DNA from: Akkermansiaceae bacterium UBA2381
GTDB lineage: Bacteria; Verrucomicrobiota; Verrucomicrobiia; Verrucomicrobiales; DEV007
Direction: 5' to 3'
Assembly: GCA_002344215.1 (NCBI GenBank)
Contig: DDSV01000018.1
Coordinates: 146,234-210,233, forward strand
DNA length: 64,000 bases
Below are positions 50,857 to 59,617 of the stretch, one piece after another. Each line of letters opens with the position of its first letter. Position 1 is the stretch's first letter. Below the pieces are notes generated by a model. That model ran no database searches. It was not told where the DNA came from and was given only the letters and a program-made list of their open reading frames with translations. The translations under genes were made by a program, and so were the position numbers.

Positions 50857-51732
50857 TTACTGCACATTCTGGACCTGCTCGCGAATCTTCTCGAGCTCCG
50901 TTTTGGAATGGACGACACCGCGGGCGATGGCGGCGTCATTGGCCTTGCTCCCGATCGTGTTGAGTTCCCGGTTGAGCTCCTGACAGAGGAAATCGAGGGG
51001 TCTGCCCATCGGTTCATCGCTCGCGAGATAGCTGCGGAAGAGGGCGAGGTGGCTGTCGAGCCGGGTCAGTTCCTCGGTGACATCGCAGCGCTCCGCGTAG
51101 AGGGCGATTTCGCGGATGAGGCGCTCGTCATCGAGATCGAGTTCGAGTCCGGATTCACTGAGGCGCTTCATCAGATTCTGCCGGTGGGTCTGCGGGACGA
51201 GCGGGGCGAGTTCGCGAATCTCCGCCACTTCGCGGGCGATATTGCCGATCCGCGTCTGAAGATCGGAGCGGAGGTGCTCGCCCTCGCCCTGTTGCATTTT
51301 GATGAGCTGGGAAAGCGCGGTCTGCAGGGCGGCGAGGAGGGCGTCGCGAACTTCCGCCGGATCCGCTCCCGACTCGTCGATTTTGAAAATGCCCGGGGCG
51401 CGAAAGAGGTCGGCAGCGGTGATGCGGGTGTCGATTCCGGATTCGTCGGCGATCAACTTCGCGGCGGCCACATACTGGCGCGCGAGAGCCTGGTCGAAAA
51501 TGAGCCGGTTCTCACTGCAGTCGGCATGGGTGAGGATGATTTTTGCGCCGATCCGTCCCCGCGAGACGGCGGCGGAGAGGAGATTTCGGGCTTCGCCTTC
51601 CAGCTCCAGGAGCGCGGCAGGCAGGTTCACGGATATATCGACCTGCTTCCGGTTTACCCCGGAGAGTTCCACATCGATCTTCCAACCGTTCACCGTGGCG
51701 TCGCCCCGGCCGAATCCTGTCATGCTGCGCAT
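50857..51732 (-). CDS. yicC: YicC family RNA-processing protein
   Basis: A 291-residue protein with the family's invariant beginning RSMTGFGRGDATVNGWKIDVELSGVNRKQVDISV and the C-terminal end GRPLDFLCQELNRELNTIGSKANDAAIARGVVHSKTELEKIREQVQNVQ (listed as two motifs joined by a conserved core). YicC proteins are endoribonucleases or RNase adaptors, and in Escherichia coli YicC promotes turnover of the small RNA RyhB. It lies upstream of gmk, as in many bacteria, 72 bases apart. Confidence 0.93.
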   Translation of the reverse strand: MRSMTGFGRGDATVNGWKIDVELSGVNRKQVDISVNLPAALLELEGEARNLLSAAVSRGRIGAKIILTHADCSENRLIFDQALARQYVAAAKLIADESGIDTRITAADLFRAPGIFKIDESGADPAEVRDALLAALQTALSQLIKMQQGEGEHLRSDLQTRIGNIAREVAEIRELAPLVPQTHRQNLMKRLSESGLELDLDDERLIREIALYAERCDVTEELTRLDSHLALFRSYLASDEPMGRPLDFLCQELNRELNTIGSKANDAAIARGVVHSKTELEKIREQVQNVQ

Positions 51733-51788
51733 GCGGCAAAGAGTAGGCGGTTTCCCGGGAAACGGAAGTGCGGAAATGAAGACGGCCC

Positions 51789-52022
51789 TCAGTCCCCGGC
51801 GGCTTCACGGATGTCCTCGAGAGCATCGATGAAATCGTCGAGGAACTCGATCGGGACCATGATGGTGTCGCGTCGACCGCGAACGTCCTCGGTGATTTTG
51901 ACAAACTGACCCCGGTCGTTCTCCTTGAGATCAAGAAAGAAGATCTTGCGATCCGCGATGATCTTTTCCGTGTGTATGGGCTTTTCGTCAGACCCCCGTT
52001 TTTCCCCTTCGTAACCGATCAT
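51789..52022 (-). CDS. PUR-family (DUF3276-like) nucleic-acid-binding protein
   Basis: A 77-residue protein resembling bacterial PUR-alpha homologues: EKIIADRKIFFLDLKENDRGQFVKI, then ITEDVRGRRDTIMVPIEFLDDFIDALEDI. Such proteins (BpuR in Borrelia) form beta-beta-beta-beta-alpha folds that bind single-stranded DNA and RNA. The length fits a single PUR repeat. It is transcribed toward yicC, with 57 bases between, and may be part of the same unit as yicC and gmk. Confidence 0.8.
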   Translation of the reverse strand: MIGYEGEKRGSDEKPIHTEKIIADRKIFFLDLKENDRGQFVKITEDVRGRRDTIMVPIEFLDDFIDALEDIREAAGD

Positions 52023-52247
52023 AATTCCTCCCTCTTCCGCAGTTGCGCCCGGACAAGCTACCGTGCCTTCAAATACGAAATCTTTTTAACATCCCGCGTT
52101 TTCAATGCAAGCGGAGGAAGTAGCGCAATTTTGATAATTTTTCTGTAACAAAGCGCCAGGGACGCGATCAGAGGCCTCTACTTGCGGCCTTTGCCCTTTT
52201 CGAATTAAGGGCTAAGATTGCCTTCCTTTTACCTCAGGGGTCTTATC

Positions 52248-54185
52248 ATGCTCAAAACAGTCTTTCAGAATCTGTTCCGCTTGCGCGAAAAAGCATCGCG
52301 TCGGGCCCCCGGCGCGGACGACGGTTTCGATGCCCACGAGAAACCCTTTCTGGACCATCTCGACGATCTCCGGCAGACCTTGTTCAAAATTTTCGGAACT
52401 CTGGCGATCTCGACAACCGCCTGTTTTGTTTTCCACATCAAGATCTTTGAACTGGTTCAACTCCCCGCGAAGTCCAAGCTCGCCGAAGTTGCTCCGGGAG
52501 TGTCGCTGCATTCAAAACTCGACCTCATCACCCTCGGGCCGACGGAGCTGATTTTCCTGATGTTCAAGCTCTCGTTCTACGCGGGGATCATCATCACCTT
52601 TCCGTTCCTTGTTTTCTTTATTTTTCAGTTCCTCATGCCCGGACTGCGGCAGGCGGAAAAGCGGACCATCATTCCCGGGGTCGGGATCGGTTTCATCCTT
52701 TTCCTTGTCGGTGGATCTTTCGCCTTCTTTCTCGCAACGCCCCTGGCACTGAAGTATTTCTATCAGTTCGAGGAGGAACGACTTTCCGGCACCGACCCCA
52801 TTGGAGACGTGCTCGCGAGCCCCATTACAGAAGTCGGTCTCATTGGCTTCGATGGAGTGAGATACCCGGCTGTTGCCACTGAGACGGCAACTCCGCCAGA
52901 GGTAGAGAAAGCAACACCTCCCGCACCAGAGGCAGCCGCTCCTGCCACGCCTGAAGCAGAGACAGCGACGCCTGCCGCGCCTGAGGCAGTCACTCCCCCG
53001 GCACCAGAGGCAGAGAAAGCAACACCTCCCGCTCCTGAGGTAGTCGCTCCTGCCACACCTGAAGCAGAGACAACGCCGCCTGCCGCGCCTGAAGTAGTCA
53101 CACCTCCCGCACCAGAGGCAGAGAAAGCAACACCCCCCGCTCCTGAGGGATCTTCACTGACGCCTGAGTTGCGAAAAGAAATTCGAAACTATCTCAGAGA
53201 AAGCCTCGCCACCGCGGAGGGGTCAAACTTCACCCTGCGCTACGACGAGGTCCGCGACAAAATGGTCCTTGTCCCGGCAAAAGGCGGGAGGAGTTCCTAT
53301 CAAATCGGGAAATACATCAGCTTCATTTCACAACTCGTCCTCGTGTTCGGGATCAGCTTCCAGATGCCCATTGTCGTGACGATTCTGGTGAAGCTCGAAC
53401 TCCTGACGGCCCGTGTCATGCGCAGCACCCGTTCGTATGCCTGGATCATCATTTTTGTGATCGCGGCCATCCTCACCCCGAGTCCGGATGCCTTCACGAT
53501 GGGCCTGCTTGCCGTGCCTCTGATCATCCTCTACGAAATATGCATCGTCATCGCCACGATTATCGAAAAGGCGAGGGAGAAACGCGAACGGGCCGAGGAG
53601 TTGTCGCGGAAATCCCGTCTTGAACAACTCTACATGAAACCCGCTTCCGACCTCTCCGAGGACGAAAAGGCGGAGATGCACAAGGCCGAGATCGAGCAGT
53701 ACGAGCGCGAGCATGAGCACCTTTACCTTGAGGACAGCGAGCATGTCGCCCGGGGCGGCCTTCACGGCGACGACTCCCACGATTCCGGAGAAACCGGTGC
53801 GATTCAGCACGATGAGAGCTGGCATGCCGACGATCACTACTGGCACGATCAGGGGCATCATGATGATCTTCACCACGGGATGGAAAGTGATCACGCGGAG
53901 AAAGAGGATCTCGAACCGTCCTCTGAAGACGAGGGGGACATCAATCCCGAAAAAGGAGAGTCCCCATCCCATCAGGATTACGAGAGCTGCATTCCCGACG
54001 GGCCCGTCGTGGATCTGAACCACGCGACCGAAGAGGAGCTGAAAACCCTCCCCGGGATCGGACCGAAGATGGCTCAGGTGATTATCGCGAACCGCCCCTA
54101 TCGGACCTTCGACGATCTGGACCGGGTTCCGGGTCTGGGGCCGGAAAAGATTCAGAGAATCACCGACCGCATCATGATGGGGTAG
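52248..54185 (+). CDS. tatC: TatC with periplasmic insert, His-rich tail and helix-hairpin-helix domain
   Basis: A 645-residue protein, well over twice the usual 250. Residues 20-175 are TatC helices 1-3: FLDHLDDLRQTLFKIFGTL (twin-arginine recognition), and FLMPGLRQAEKRTIIPGVG with the conserved Glu. Residues 175-350 replace the second periplasmic loop; 211-301 are Ala/Pro/Thr/Glu-rich repeats (TPPAPEAEKA). Helices 4-6 follow (352-445, ILTPSPDAFTMGLLAVPL). The cytoplasmic tail has a charged helix, a His/Asp-rich stretch (about 485-555), and at 585-645 a ComEA-like helix-hairpin-helix pair (DLNHATEEELKTLPGIGPKM, FDDLDRVPGLGPEKIQRI). Start ATG 52248 is chosen over 52218. No tatA or tatB in the window. 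Confidence 0.9.
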   Translation: MLKTVFQNLFRLREKASRRAPGADDGFDAHEKPFLDHLDDLRQTLFKIFGTLAISTTACFVFHIKIFELVQLPAKSKLAEVAPGVSLHSKLDLITLGPTELIFLMFKLSFYAGIIITFPFLVFFIFQFLMPGLRQAEKRTIIPGVGIGFILFLVGGSFAFFLATPLALKYFYQFEEERLSGTDPIGDVLASPITEVGLIGFDGVRYPAVATETATPPEVEKATPPAPEAAAPATPEAETATPAAPEAVTPPAPEAEKATPPAPEVVAPATPEAETTPPAAPEVVTPPAPEAEKATPPAPEGSSLTPELRKEIRNYLRESLATAEGSNFTLRYDEVRDKMVLVPAKGGRSSYQIGKYISFISQLVLVFGISFQMPIVVTILVKLELLTARVMRSTRSYAWIIIFVIAAILTPSPDAFTMGLLAVPLIILYEICIVIATIIEKAREKRERAEELSRKSRLEQLYMKPASDLSEDEKAEMHKAEIEQYEREHEHLYLEDSEHVARGGLHGDDSHDSGETGAIQHDESWHADDHYWHDQGHHDDLHHGMESDHAEKEDLEPSSEDEGDINPEKGESPSHQDYESCIPDGPVVDLNHATEEELKTLPGIGPKMAQVIIANRPYRTFDDLDRVPGLGPEKIQRITDRIMMG

Positions 54186-54207
54186 TCGGAATGGAAGTTG
54201 ATTGTGG

Positions 54208-54282
54208 GTAGGGCCGTTCGGCTCGAACGGCCGAAGGCGGCGTGTGACGAAGGTTCTTCCCGACCGAGCCGGTCGGGGCTAC
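54208..54282. repeat. Inverted pair of GTAG-footed hairpins (REPIN-like)
   Basis: GTAG at 54208-54211 leads directly into arms GGCCGTTCG and CGAACGGCC around GCT (54212-54232). On the other strand, GTAG (CTAC at 54279-54282) leads after one base into arms of CCCGACCG/CGGTCGGG around GCT (54259-54277). The pair lies between convergent tatC and the thioredoxin-like gene. Wording and loop match the 47.7 kb repeats. Confidence 0.65.
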
Positions 54283-54345
54283 CCGAAGAACTCGTCCGGC
54301 CGCAACGGGGCCATGGGTTGGGAAGTCTCCCAACTTGGCCCCTTA

Positions 54346-54693
54346 TTACTGGTGCTTCTTGATAAAAGACTTCAGCTTCGCGGCGCTCATGAAGCCGGTG
54401 GAGCGTCCGACGACCTTGCCGTTTTTGACTGCCACGACGGTGGGGAGCAGTTCAACCTTGTACTGTTCGGCGAGGGCGGTCTGGGTGTCGACATTGATCG
54501 ACTGAAAGCTGACTCCGGCAGGTGAGCTCTTCGAGACCGAGGAAAAAATAGGTTTCATCTTCTGACAGGCGCCGCACCAGTCCGCTTCAAATTTGAGGAT
54601 CTTCAGTGACGAGGCAGCGGCGTGGACCGGCATCGCAAGAGCGGCGGTCAGGACAAGAAGGGGAAGAGCAATCAGGAGGGCGTGTTTTTTCAT
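54346..54693 (-). CDS. Secreted thioredoxin-like protein
   Basis: A 115-residue protein with a signal peptide (MKKHALLIALPLLVLTAALA, ending about residue 26) and a thioredoxin fold with active site WCGACQKMKP. Later motifs are INVDTQTALAEQYKVELLPTVVAVKNGKVV, with the cis-proline in LLPTVV. The mature protein is short but complete. The start at 54693 is preferred over an upstream frame without a signal peptide. Probably a periplasmic thiol reductant or oxidant; direction cannot be told. Confidence 0.88.
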   Translation of the reverse strand: MKKHALLIALPLLVLTAALAMPVHAAASSLKILKFEADWCGACQKMKPIFSSVSKSSPAGVSFQSINVDTQTALAEQYKVELLPTVVAVKNGKVVGRSTGFMSAAKLKSFIKKHQ

Positions 54694-54753
54694 GGGTAAG
54701 CGAGAGTGAAATCTCACGGGTAAGACGAAGCAAGAGGGAAGACCTTGCAATAT

Positions 54754-56121
54754 TCACACGAGATTCCGGTGACGGTCGAGCCAGGCCTGAACGTAGTCCT
54801 CGGTCTCGGGAGACGCATCGGTGTTGAACCGTGTCTCCAGTTCGCCGATCTCCCAGCCGCCGAAGGGCGTCTTGATCACGATGGAGAGGGTCGCCCGCTC
54901 CGGATACAGGACCCGGTAGATGAAGGTGTGGCCCTCGCTGACGCGGGTGGCGTAACTCGCGACGCAGTTCCCCTGCTCCTCTCCCTCGTCGACAAGACCG
55001 GCCGCACTGGTGACAGGCTCGATACGGCCGGGAATGCCCGGGATGGGGGGCGAAAAGAAATGATGCCCCGCAATCTCATTCGCCTCGATCAACTGACGGA
55101 CACGGCGGCGGTAGTGCCCCGAGATCTCGTCGTGGGCGGCGCGCAGACGGTCGAGGCTGGCGAATTGACGACAGCGCTCCCCGGTGCGCAATTCCTCCTG
55201 CATGCGCAGGGTGCTGGTGATCATGTGCACGACCCGACCCCGGTAGTTCTCACTGCGGTCCCGGGCCACCTCTCCCAGCAGGTTGGCGCTCGCCGCTCGT
55301 GAAGCGACCGGATCCGCGAGGATCTCAACGACACCACAATTGATCGAGGGCAGATGGCTGAGGCGTGACTTGCTCTCGCTCAGTTCCTTCTTGAGGACAT
55401 CGACCATGGCGGTCCAGTTGTCGCCACTGATCGAGGCGGGATCGATTTTGCGGAAGAGATTGACCGCAGCCGTGAGTGAGGGCAGCCCCAGCACCTCCAT
55501 GAGATCCCGCTGCCGCAGAGCGCTGCACCCCAGCGAGGAAATCAATTCCCGATCCGAACCCAGTTTTTGGGCCAGGATGAAGGCGAGCGCCGGGTTGGCC
55601 TCCGTCAGTTCGAGTGCCCCGGGATCGTGGGTCAGGAACATCAGGAGCGGCCACTGGTGCGTGCGGAAGGGCTCAAGCACCCGGGCAAAAGGCTTCGGTA
55701 AAGAAAAGCGGAAGGAATCAAAGGCCCGCTTTCGTCGTTGGGCCGGGGTTAGATTCCGGTCCGGTGATCGGGTGGTAGCTTCGTCGAAGAAATCGAAAAG
55801 GAGCTGGTTGCCCGGGGCCCTTTTGCCCGGTTTGCGGTCCTTCTCCGGACGATAGGGGTGCACGAGCCGGAACTCGGGAATGAAGGGTTGCCAGCTCGAG
55901 CCACGGCCTCTGCGTATCACCGCGCGCGGAACGGGCGAGCCGGTGATACGCATTTCCACCGAGTCCTTCACCAGGTGCAGGGCACCATTGGTAAAGGAAA
56001 AGCCGGGCTCGGCTGTTGGTGCGGAAAGGGGCATTGAACGGTCATCAACGTCCACCTCCCGATTCTCCGCAACGGGATCATGAGGCCTCGTTTCATTTTC
56101 AATTCCGCGCTCACTGATCAT
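54754..56121 (-). CDS. PcfJ-like domain protein
   Basis: A 455-residue protein. The C-terminal third resembles the PcfJ-like family: EEQGNCVASYATRVSEGHTFIYRV, ERATLSIVIKTPFGGWEIGEL, and NTDASPETEDYVQAWLDRH. The Cys and the pattern after it are the family's hallmark. The N-terminal two thirds (FRLVHPYRPEKDRKPGKRAP, PKPFARVLEPFRTHQWPLLMFLTHDP) have no domain that I recognise. PcfJ was named from a conjugative plasmid of Enterococcus, and its activity is unknown. It is divergent from the phosphoesterase with 46 bases between, and shows no plasmid genes around it. Confidence 0.7.
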   Translation of the reverse strand: MISERGIENETRPHDPVAENREVDVDDRSMPLSAPTAEPGFSFTNGALHLVKDSVEMRITGSPVPRAVIRRGRGSSWQPFIPEFRLVHPYRPEKDRKPGKRAPGNQLLFDFFDEATTRSPDRNLTPAQRRKRAFDSFRFSLPKPFARVLEPFRTHQWPLLMFLTHDPGALELTEANPALAFILAQKLGSDRELISSLGCSALRQRDLMEVLGLPSLTAAVNLFRKIDPASISGDNWTAMVDVLKKELSESKSRLSHLPSINCGVVEILADPVASRAASANLLGEVARDRSENYRGRVVHMITSTLRMQEELRTGERCRQFASLDRLRAAHDEISGHYRRRVRQLIEANEIAGHHFFSPPIPGIPGRIEPVTSAAGLVDEGEEQGNCVASYATRVSEGHTFIYRVLYPERATLSIVIKTPFGGWEIGELETRFNTDASPETEDYVQAWLDRHRNLV

Positions 56122-56167
56122 TGATTTTTCCGATTGGATTTCCCCGTTTAGCGACGAAAAAACACCT

Positions 56168-56791
56168 ATGCCCGAACTCTGGTTTACCGCCGATCTGCAC
56201 CTCGGACACGGGAACATCATCAAGTATTGCCGGCGTCCTCATCTTTCCCCGGAGGAAAGCCTGCGGGCACAGGAGGACTCCCGTGGTGGATGGAAGGTTT
56301 CCCGGGAGACAGTGCTCCGTCATGATGACGCCCTCATCGATGCCATCAACGAGCGGGTCGGGAAAGGCGACACGCTGTGGATTCTCGGAGACTTTTCCCT
56401 GTCTCCAATCGAGGAAGCGAAGGCCTATCGTGATCGCATCCACTGCCGGACCGTGAACTTCGTGAGGGGAAACCACGATCTCCCCTCCTACGAGGTTCTT
56501 TTTGATCAGGTCCTCGATCAGGGCATGATCAAACATCGCGGTCGAAAGATCTGGCTGAATCATTATCCGATGCGGAGCTGGGACAAAGCCTTTCACGGAT
56601 CCTGGCATCTCTACGGGCATGTCCACGGGAGATTGCAGGAGGAGGATGCCGCCAACCCGCAACTCCTCGCGATGGACGTGGGCGTTGACGCCAATGATTT
56701 CCGTCCGGTGAGTTTTAATGAGGTCGTCGCCTACATGGAGCCACGCGAGGAAGCCTTCTGGAACTGGAAGGAAACGATGGGTCGAAGCTAG
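56168..56791 (+). CDS. Calcineurin-like metallophosphoesterase
   Basis: A 207-residue enzyme. The metal ligands are spread over TADLHLGHGNII (Asp, His), LGDFSL (Asp), RGNHDL (Asn, His), LNHYPM (His), and LYGHVHGR (two His). The family includes nucleases, phosphodiesterases and phosphatases, and a similar small form is common in phages and bacteria. The substrate is not predictable. It is divergent from the PcfJ-like gene. Confidence 0.88.
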   Translation: MPELWFTADLHLGHGNIIKYCRRPHLSPEESLRAQEDSRGGWKVSRETVLRHDDALIDAINERVGKGDTLWILGDFSLSPIEEAKAYRDRIHCRTVNFVRGNHDLPSYEVLFDQVLDQGMIKHRGRKIWLNHYPMRSWDKAFHGSWHLYGHVHGRLQEEDAANPQLLAMDVGVDANDFRPVSFNEVVAYMEPREEAFWNWKETMGRS

Positions 56792-57013
56792 GCGGGCGGA
56801 GTCTCAACGTCTCCCGTGCCGCCACTGAGCCTCCACCCGCCCCGTGATACCGGCGTGAATCGTCGAGGCAGGGTTTCAAAAATACAGGTTTCGCTACACA
56901 ATAAATATGGAATTAATGACAATTTAAGGCGAAATTCTTCGTCCGGAGCCGATCGCATTCCTTCAGGATACTGGGGGCAATCAGAGACCCGTGATAATGG
57001 TGACGAGTCTTAG

Positions 57014-57955
57014 ATGTCCTTTCGCAGTCCCAATTTCTTTGTTGTGGGAGCTCCCAAATGTGGAACCACCGCCTTGTACCATGCCCTCCTCCGGCATCCT
57101 GAGGTCTTTCTTCCTCATTCGGACGAACCGGGAAAGTATTGGATCAGCAAGGAGCCGCATTTCTTCGCCGACGATCTCGGGATCGAGGATTGGATTCGCT
57201 TGTCCCGGGAGGAGGACTACCGCGCGCTCTTTTCCGGGGCGGGGGATCGACCGCGCGTGGGGGAAGTCTCTGCCCTCTATCTGTTTTCCAGTTCGGCTCC
57301 CCGGCGGATTCTTGATTATTGCGGGGATTCCGTCCGGATCATCATTCTCTTGAGGCCTCCGGTCGACTGGATGAGGTCCTGGCATCACGATTGCCTCCGT
57401 TATGCGCATGAGGATATCGGGGACTTCCGAACCGCTCTTGAGGCGGGTCCCGAACGGGAAGAGGGACGGGAACTGCATCACCAATGCGGGTTCAAGGGCT
57501 GCTTGAACTATCGGAAGCTGGCCCGTTTTCACGAATCCGTAGAGCGCTATTTTGAGGTATTCGGCAGAGAGAGGGTCAAAGTCCACCTCCTCGAAGACCT
57601 CAATCGCGATCCGGAGGGGGTGCTGCGCGAAGTCGCGTCTTTCCTCGGTATTTCGCCGGAACCCTTGTCTTCAATCGAAAGGCAGAATGATTCGGCGGTC
57701 CTTTCCCGCACCCACCTCTGGGAGTTCCGGATTCGGCGTGCTTTGGGGAATCGTCCTCTCGGAAACCGACTTTTCGCGGCGATTCCCCGGGGCCCCTTGC
57801 GCCTCTATCGCAAGGCGGTTGCGCGTTGGCTGCCACCGCTCTCCGACAAGCTGATCGACCCGGATCTGCGAGCCGCCCTCATCGGGGAATTCCGTCCTGA
57901 AGTCGAAAAATTAGGGAGATTGATCGGCCGGGATCTTTCTCACTGGAACGAGTAA
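57014..57955 (+). CDS. Sulfotransferase domain protein
   Basis: A 313-residue PAPS-dependent sulfotransferase. The 5'-phosphosulfate loop is FFVVGAPKCGTTALYHALLRHPEV, and the 3'-phosphate site is SVRIIILLRPPVDWMRSW, followed by RVKVHLLEDLNRDPEGVLREV. It is a complete member, unlike the degenerate sulfotransferase-like tail at 24.9-25.6 kb. The 222-base upstream region is AT-rich at 56880-56940. The acceptor is probably a polysaccharide or a protein, as with other bacterial members; a link with the adhesin locus is only speculation. Confidence 0.88.
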   Translation: MSFRSPNFFVVGAPKCGTTALYHALLRHPEVFLPHSDEPGKYWISKEPHFFADDLGIEDWIRLSREEDYRALFSGAGDRPRVGEVSALYLFSSSAPRRILDYCGDSVRIIILLRPPVDWMRSWHHDCLRYAHEDIGDFRTALEAGPEREEGRELHHQCGFKGCLNYRKLARFHESVERYFEVFGRERVKVHLLEDLNRDPEGVLREVASFLGISPEPLSSIERQNDSAVLSRTHLWEFRIRRALGNRPLGNRLFAAIPRGPLRLYRKAVARWLPPLSDKLIDPDLRAALIGEFRPEVEKLGRLIGRDLSHWNE

Positions 57956-58113
57956 CTGCCACGGATCGGGGCCCGCTTACAACGACACAGCGACACCGGT
58001 TTTTCGGTGGGATGGGTAGTCGGAGTGAAATGAAGACGCGCCGAGAGCGCGGATGAAGGGATCTGCAATACGATCACCGAAGAACATCGCCGAGGAAGCA
58101 ATTAGGAACGGGG

Positions 58114-58677
58114 TCAGCCCTCCTTAAGCAGCAGCACCGTTGTCCCTACCGGGAGGACCTTGCCGAGAGACTCCTGCAGGGCTGTATGACTCCACCCTGT
58201 GGCTGTCGTCCTGGCCGGATCGTTTGCGAGCGGCTTGAACTTTACGACCAGCTCGCCTCTGGCAGGTTTGATTACTTCAAATTCGACCCAGTCTTTCCAC
58301 TTCGCGAAGGCCTCCGAGACTTTTGCGGCATTCCCGCCTTCGCCATAGCCGGGCACAACGAGATGCAGGGTGGCCACGTAGGGAGCCCCGTGGAGCGGAA
58401 AGGCGTCGGTCACGGCCTGGGCGATCTGATGGGCGCTGACTTTGGCAGGATCAAAAGTGACGTTGATGTAGTTGGCGTTGTTTTGTCCGTCGATGACCTC
58501 GTCGATGCCGGAGAGACGGCGCACCGAGTCGTTTACCGAAAACACACAGGCCGCACATTCGACCCCGGCGATGTAGAAGGTCAGAGTCTCGAGTAGAGGC
58601 TTCGTCTCAGGCTGGGCGGCGACGGGAATGACGGTGGAGAGGACGAGGACGAACACGATACGGGCAATCGTAATCAT
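58114..58677 (-). CDS. Secreted HMA-like heavy-metal-associated protein
   Basis: A 187-residue protein with a signal peptide (MITIARIVFVLVLSTVIPVA) followed by an HMA-type domain: LTFYIAGVECAACVFSVNDSVRRLSGIDEV, with the metal-binding-type CxxC written as CAAC. A second, diverged HMA-like half may follow (LHLVVPGYGEGGNAAKVSEAF). Such domains carry copper or mercury. Being exported is less usual for this domain, which is mostly cytoplasmic. It converges on the sulfotransferase gene. Confidence 0.75.
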   Translation of the reverse strand: MITIARIVFVLVLSTVIPVAAQPETKPLLETLTFYIAGVECAACVFSVNDSVRRLSGIDEVIDGQNNANYINVTFDPAKVSAHQIAQAVTDAFPLHGAPYVATLHLVVPGYGEGGNAAKVSEAFAKWKDWVEFEVIKPARGELVVKFKPLANDPARTTATGWSHTALQESLGKVLPVGTTVLLLKEG

Positions 58678-58842
58678 GAGGCTGAAGGGAGCGCGGAAAT
58701 TGATTTCATCCAAAAATAATCTCCGCTAAAGAGTGTTCGAACAAGAGCGCGAAAGCGCATCGCGTGGATGTGGCATCCGGCACCGGAATCTCGCGGAATT
58801 TTCTTGGAAGAAGAGCGGAGCGAGTTAGTCTGCCATCGTCTC

Positions 58843-59565
58843 ATGAGCGGAAAGAAAAAAGGCGACGCCGACAATGCCATCCTTGTGAATAATCTCACGG
58901 TGAAGGATGCGGTCCACCTCGTGAAAATGGAGGGAGGCTCGCTCTCGAAGGGGCAGATCGCCTTCCGTGTTGCCACGGTCGTGATTGTGGCCGCTTTCAC
59001 CGCCCGCGCCATCGTCGTGGGTCAGGCGACTGCCTGGCATCTCTTTTTACCGATGGTGGGCGAGTATCTCGTCCTGCTGGCTTCGATCCCCTTGATCAGC
59101 CTGATCCTCCATGATTCAGCCTTGCGGAAAGATGCGCGCAGGAGTCTCACCTGGCTTTTAACCATTACCGTGATCGCCTCGCTCTGGATCGGTTCGCAAG
59201 CCTTCGACGAAGGCACCCCGTGGACCTCGCAGGCCAGGGTTGAGTTCTCGCGCCTCTACACCTGGATCACGACCCATCAAATGCATTGGCCCATCCTCGG
59301 CGCGATGACCGCGATGATCGGCGGTCTTCCCGGACGGGTCGCCGCCTTTCACCGCCACGGACCACCCTTCATGGCTGTGGGACTGGGCTGTGCGATGCGT
59401 CTTATCATCCCGCTCTTCGGTTGTTTCCTTTTACCCTTTATCGCTGCCGGGAAATTTCCCATTGTCTGGTTGATCTGGACGATCCTCCTCCTCTCCGAAC
59501 TCGGTGCGCTCTTCATGCACTGGGACCTGCAGCGCCGACTCACGAATCGCGGGGTCGAGATGTGA
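58843..59565 (+). CDS. Polytopic membrane protein of unknown family
   Basis: A 240-residue protein from ATG 58843, with five or six predicted membrane helices (VATVVIVAAFTARAIVV, HLFLPMVGEYLVLLASIPLI, LTWLLTITVIASLWIGS, PFMAVGLGCAMRLIIPLFG, and VWLIWTILLLSELGALFM). The N-terminus is short and charged. I do not recognise a family. The region 58678-58842 between it and the divergent HMA-like gene should hold both promoters. It converges on ppk2 with 52 bases between. Confidence 0.7.
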   Translation: MSGKKKGDADNAILVNNLTVKDAVHLVKMEGGSLSKGQIAFRVATVVIVAAFTARAIVVGQATAWHLFLPMVGEYLVLLASIPLISLILHDSALRKDARRSLTWLLTITVIASLWIGSQAFDEGTPWTSQARVEFSRLYTWITTHQMHWPILGAMTAMIGGLPGRVAAFHRHGPPFMAVGLGCAMRLIIPLFGCFLLPFIAAGKFPIVWLIWTILLLSELGALFMHWDLQRRLTNRGVEM

Positions 59566-59617
59566 ATCGGCGGAAATCTAAACGAGATCGAGACAGTCGA
59601 ATCTCCGCGGGCTGAGA

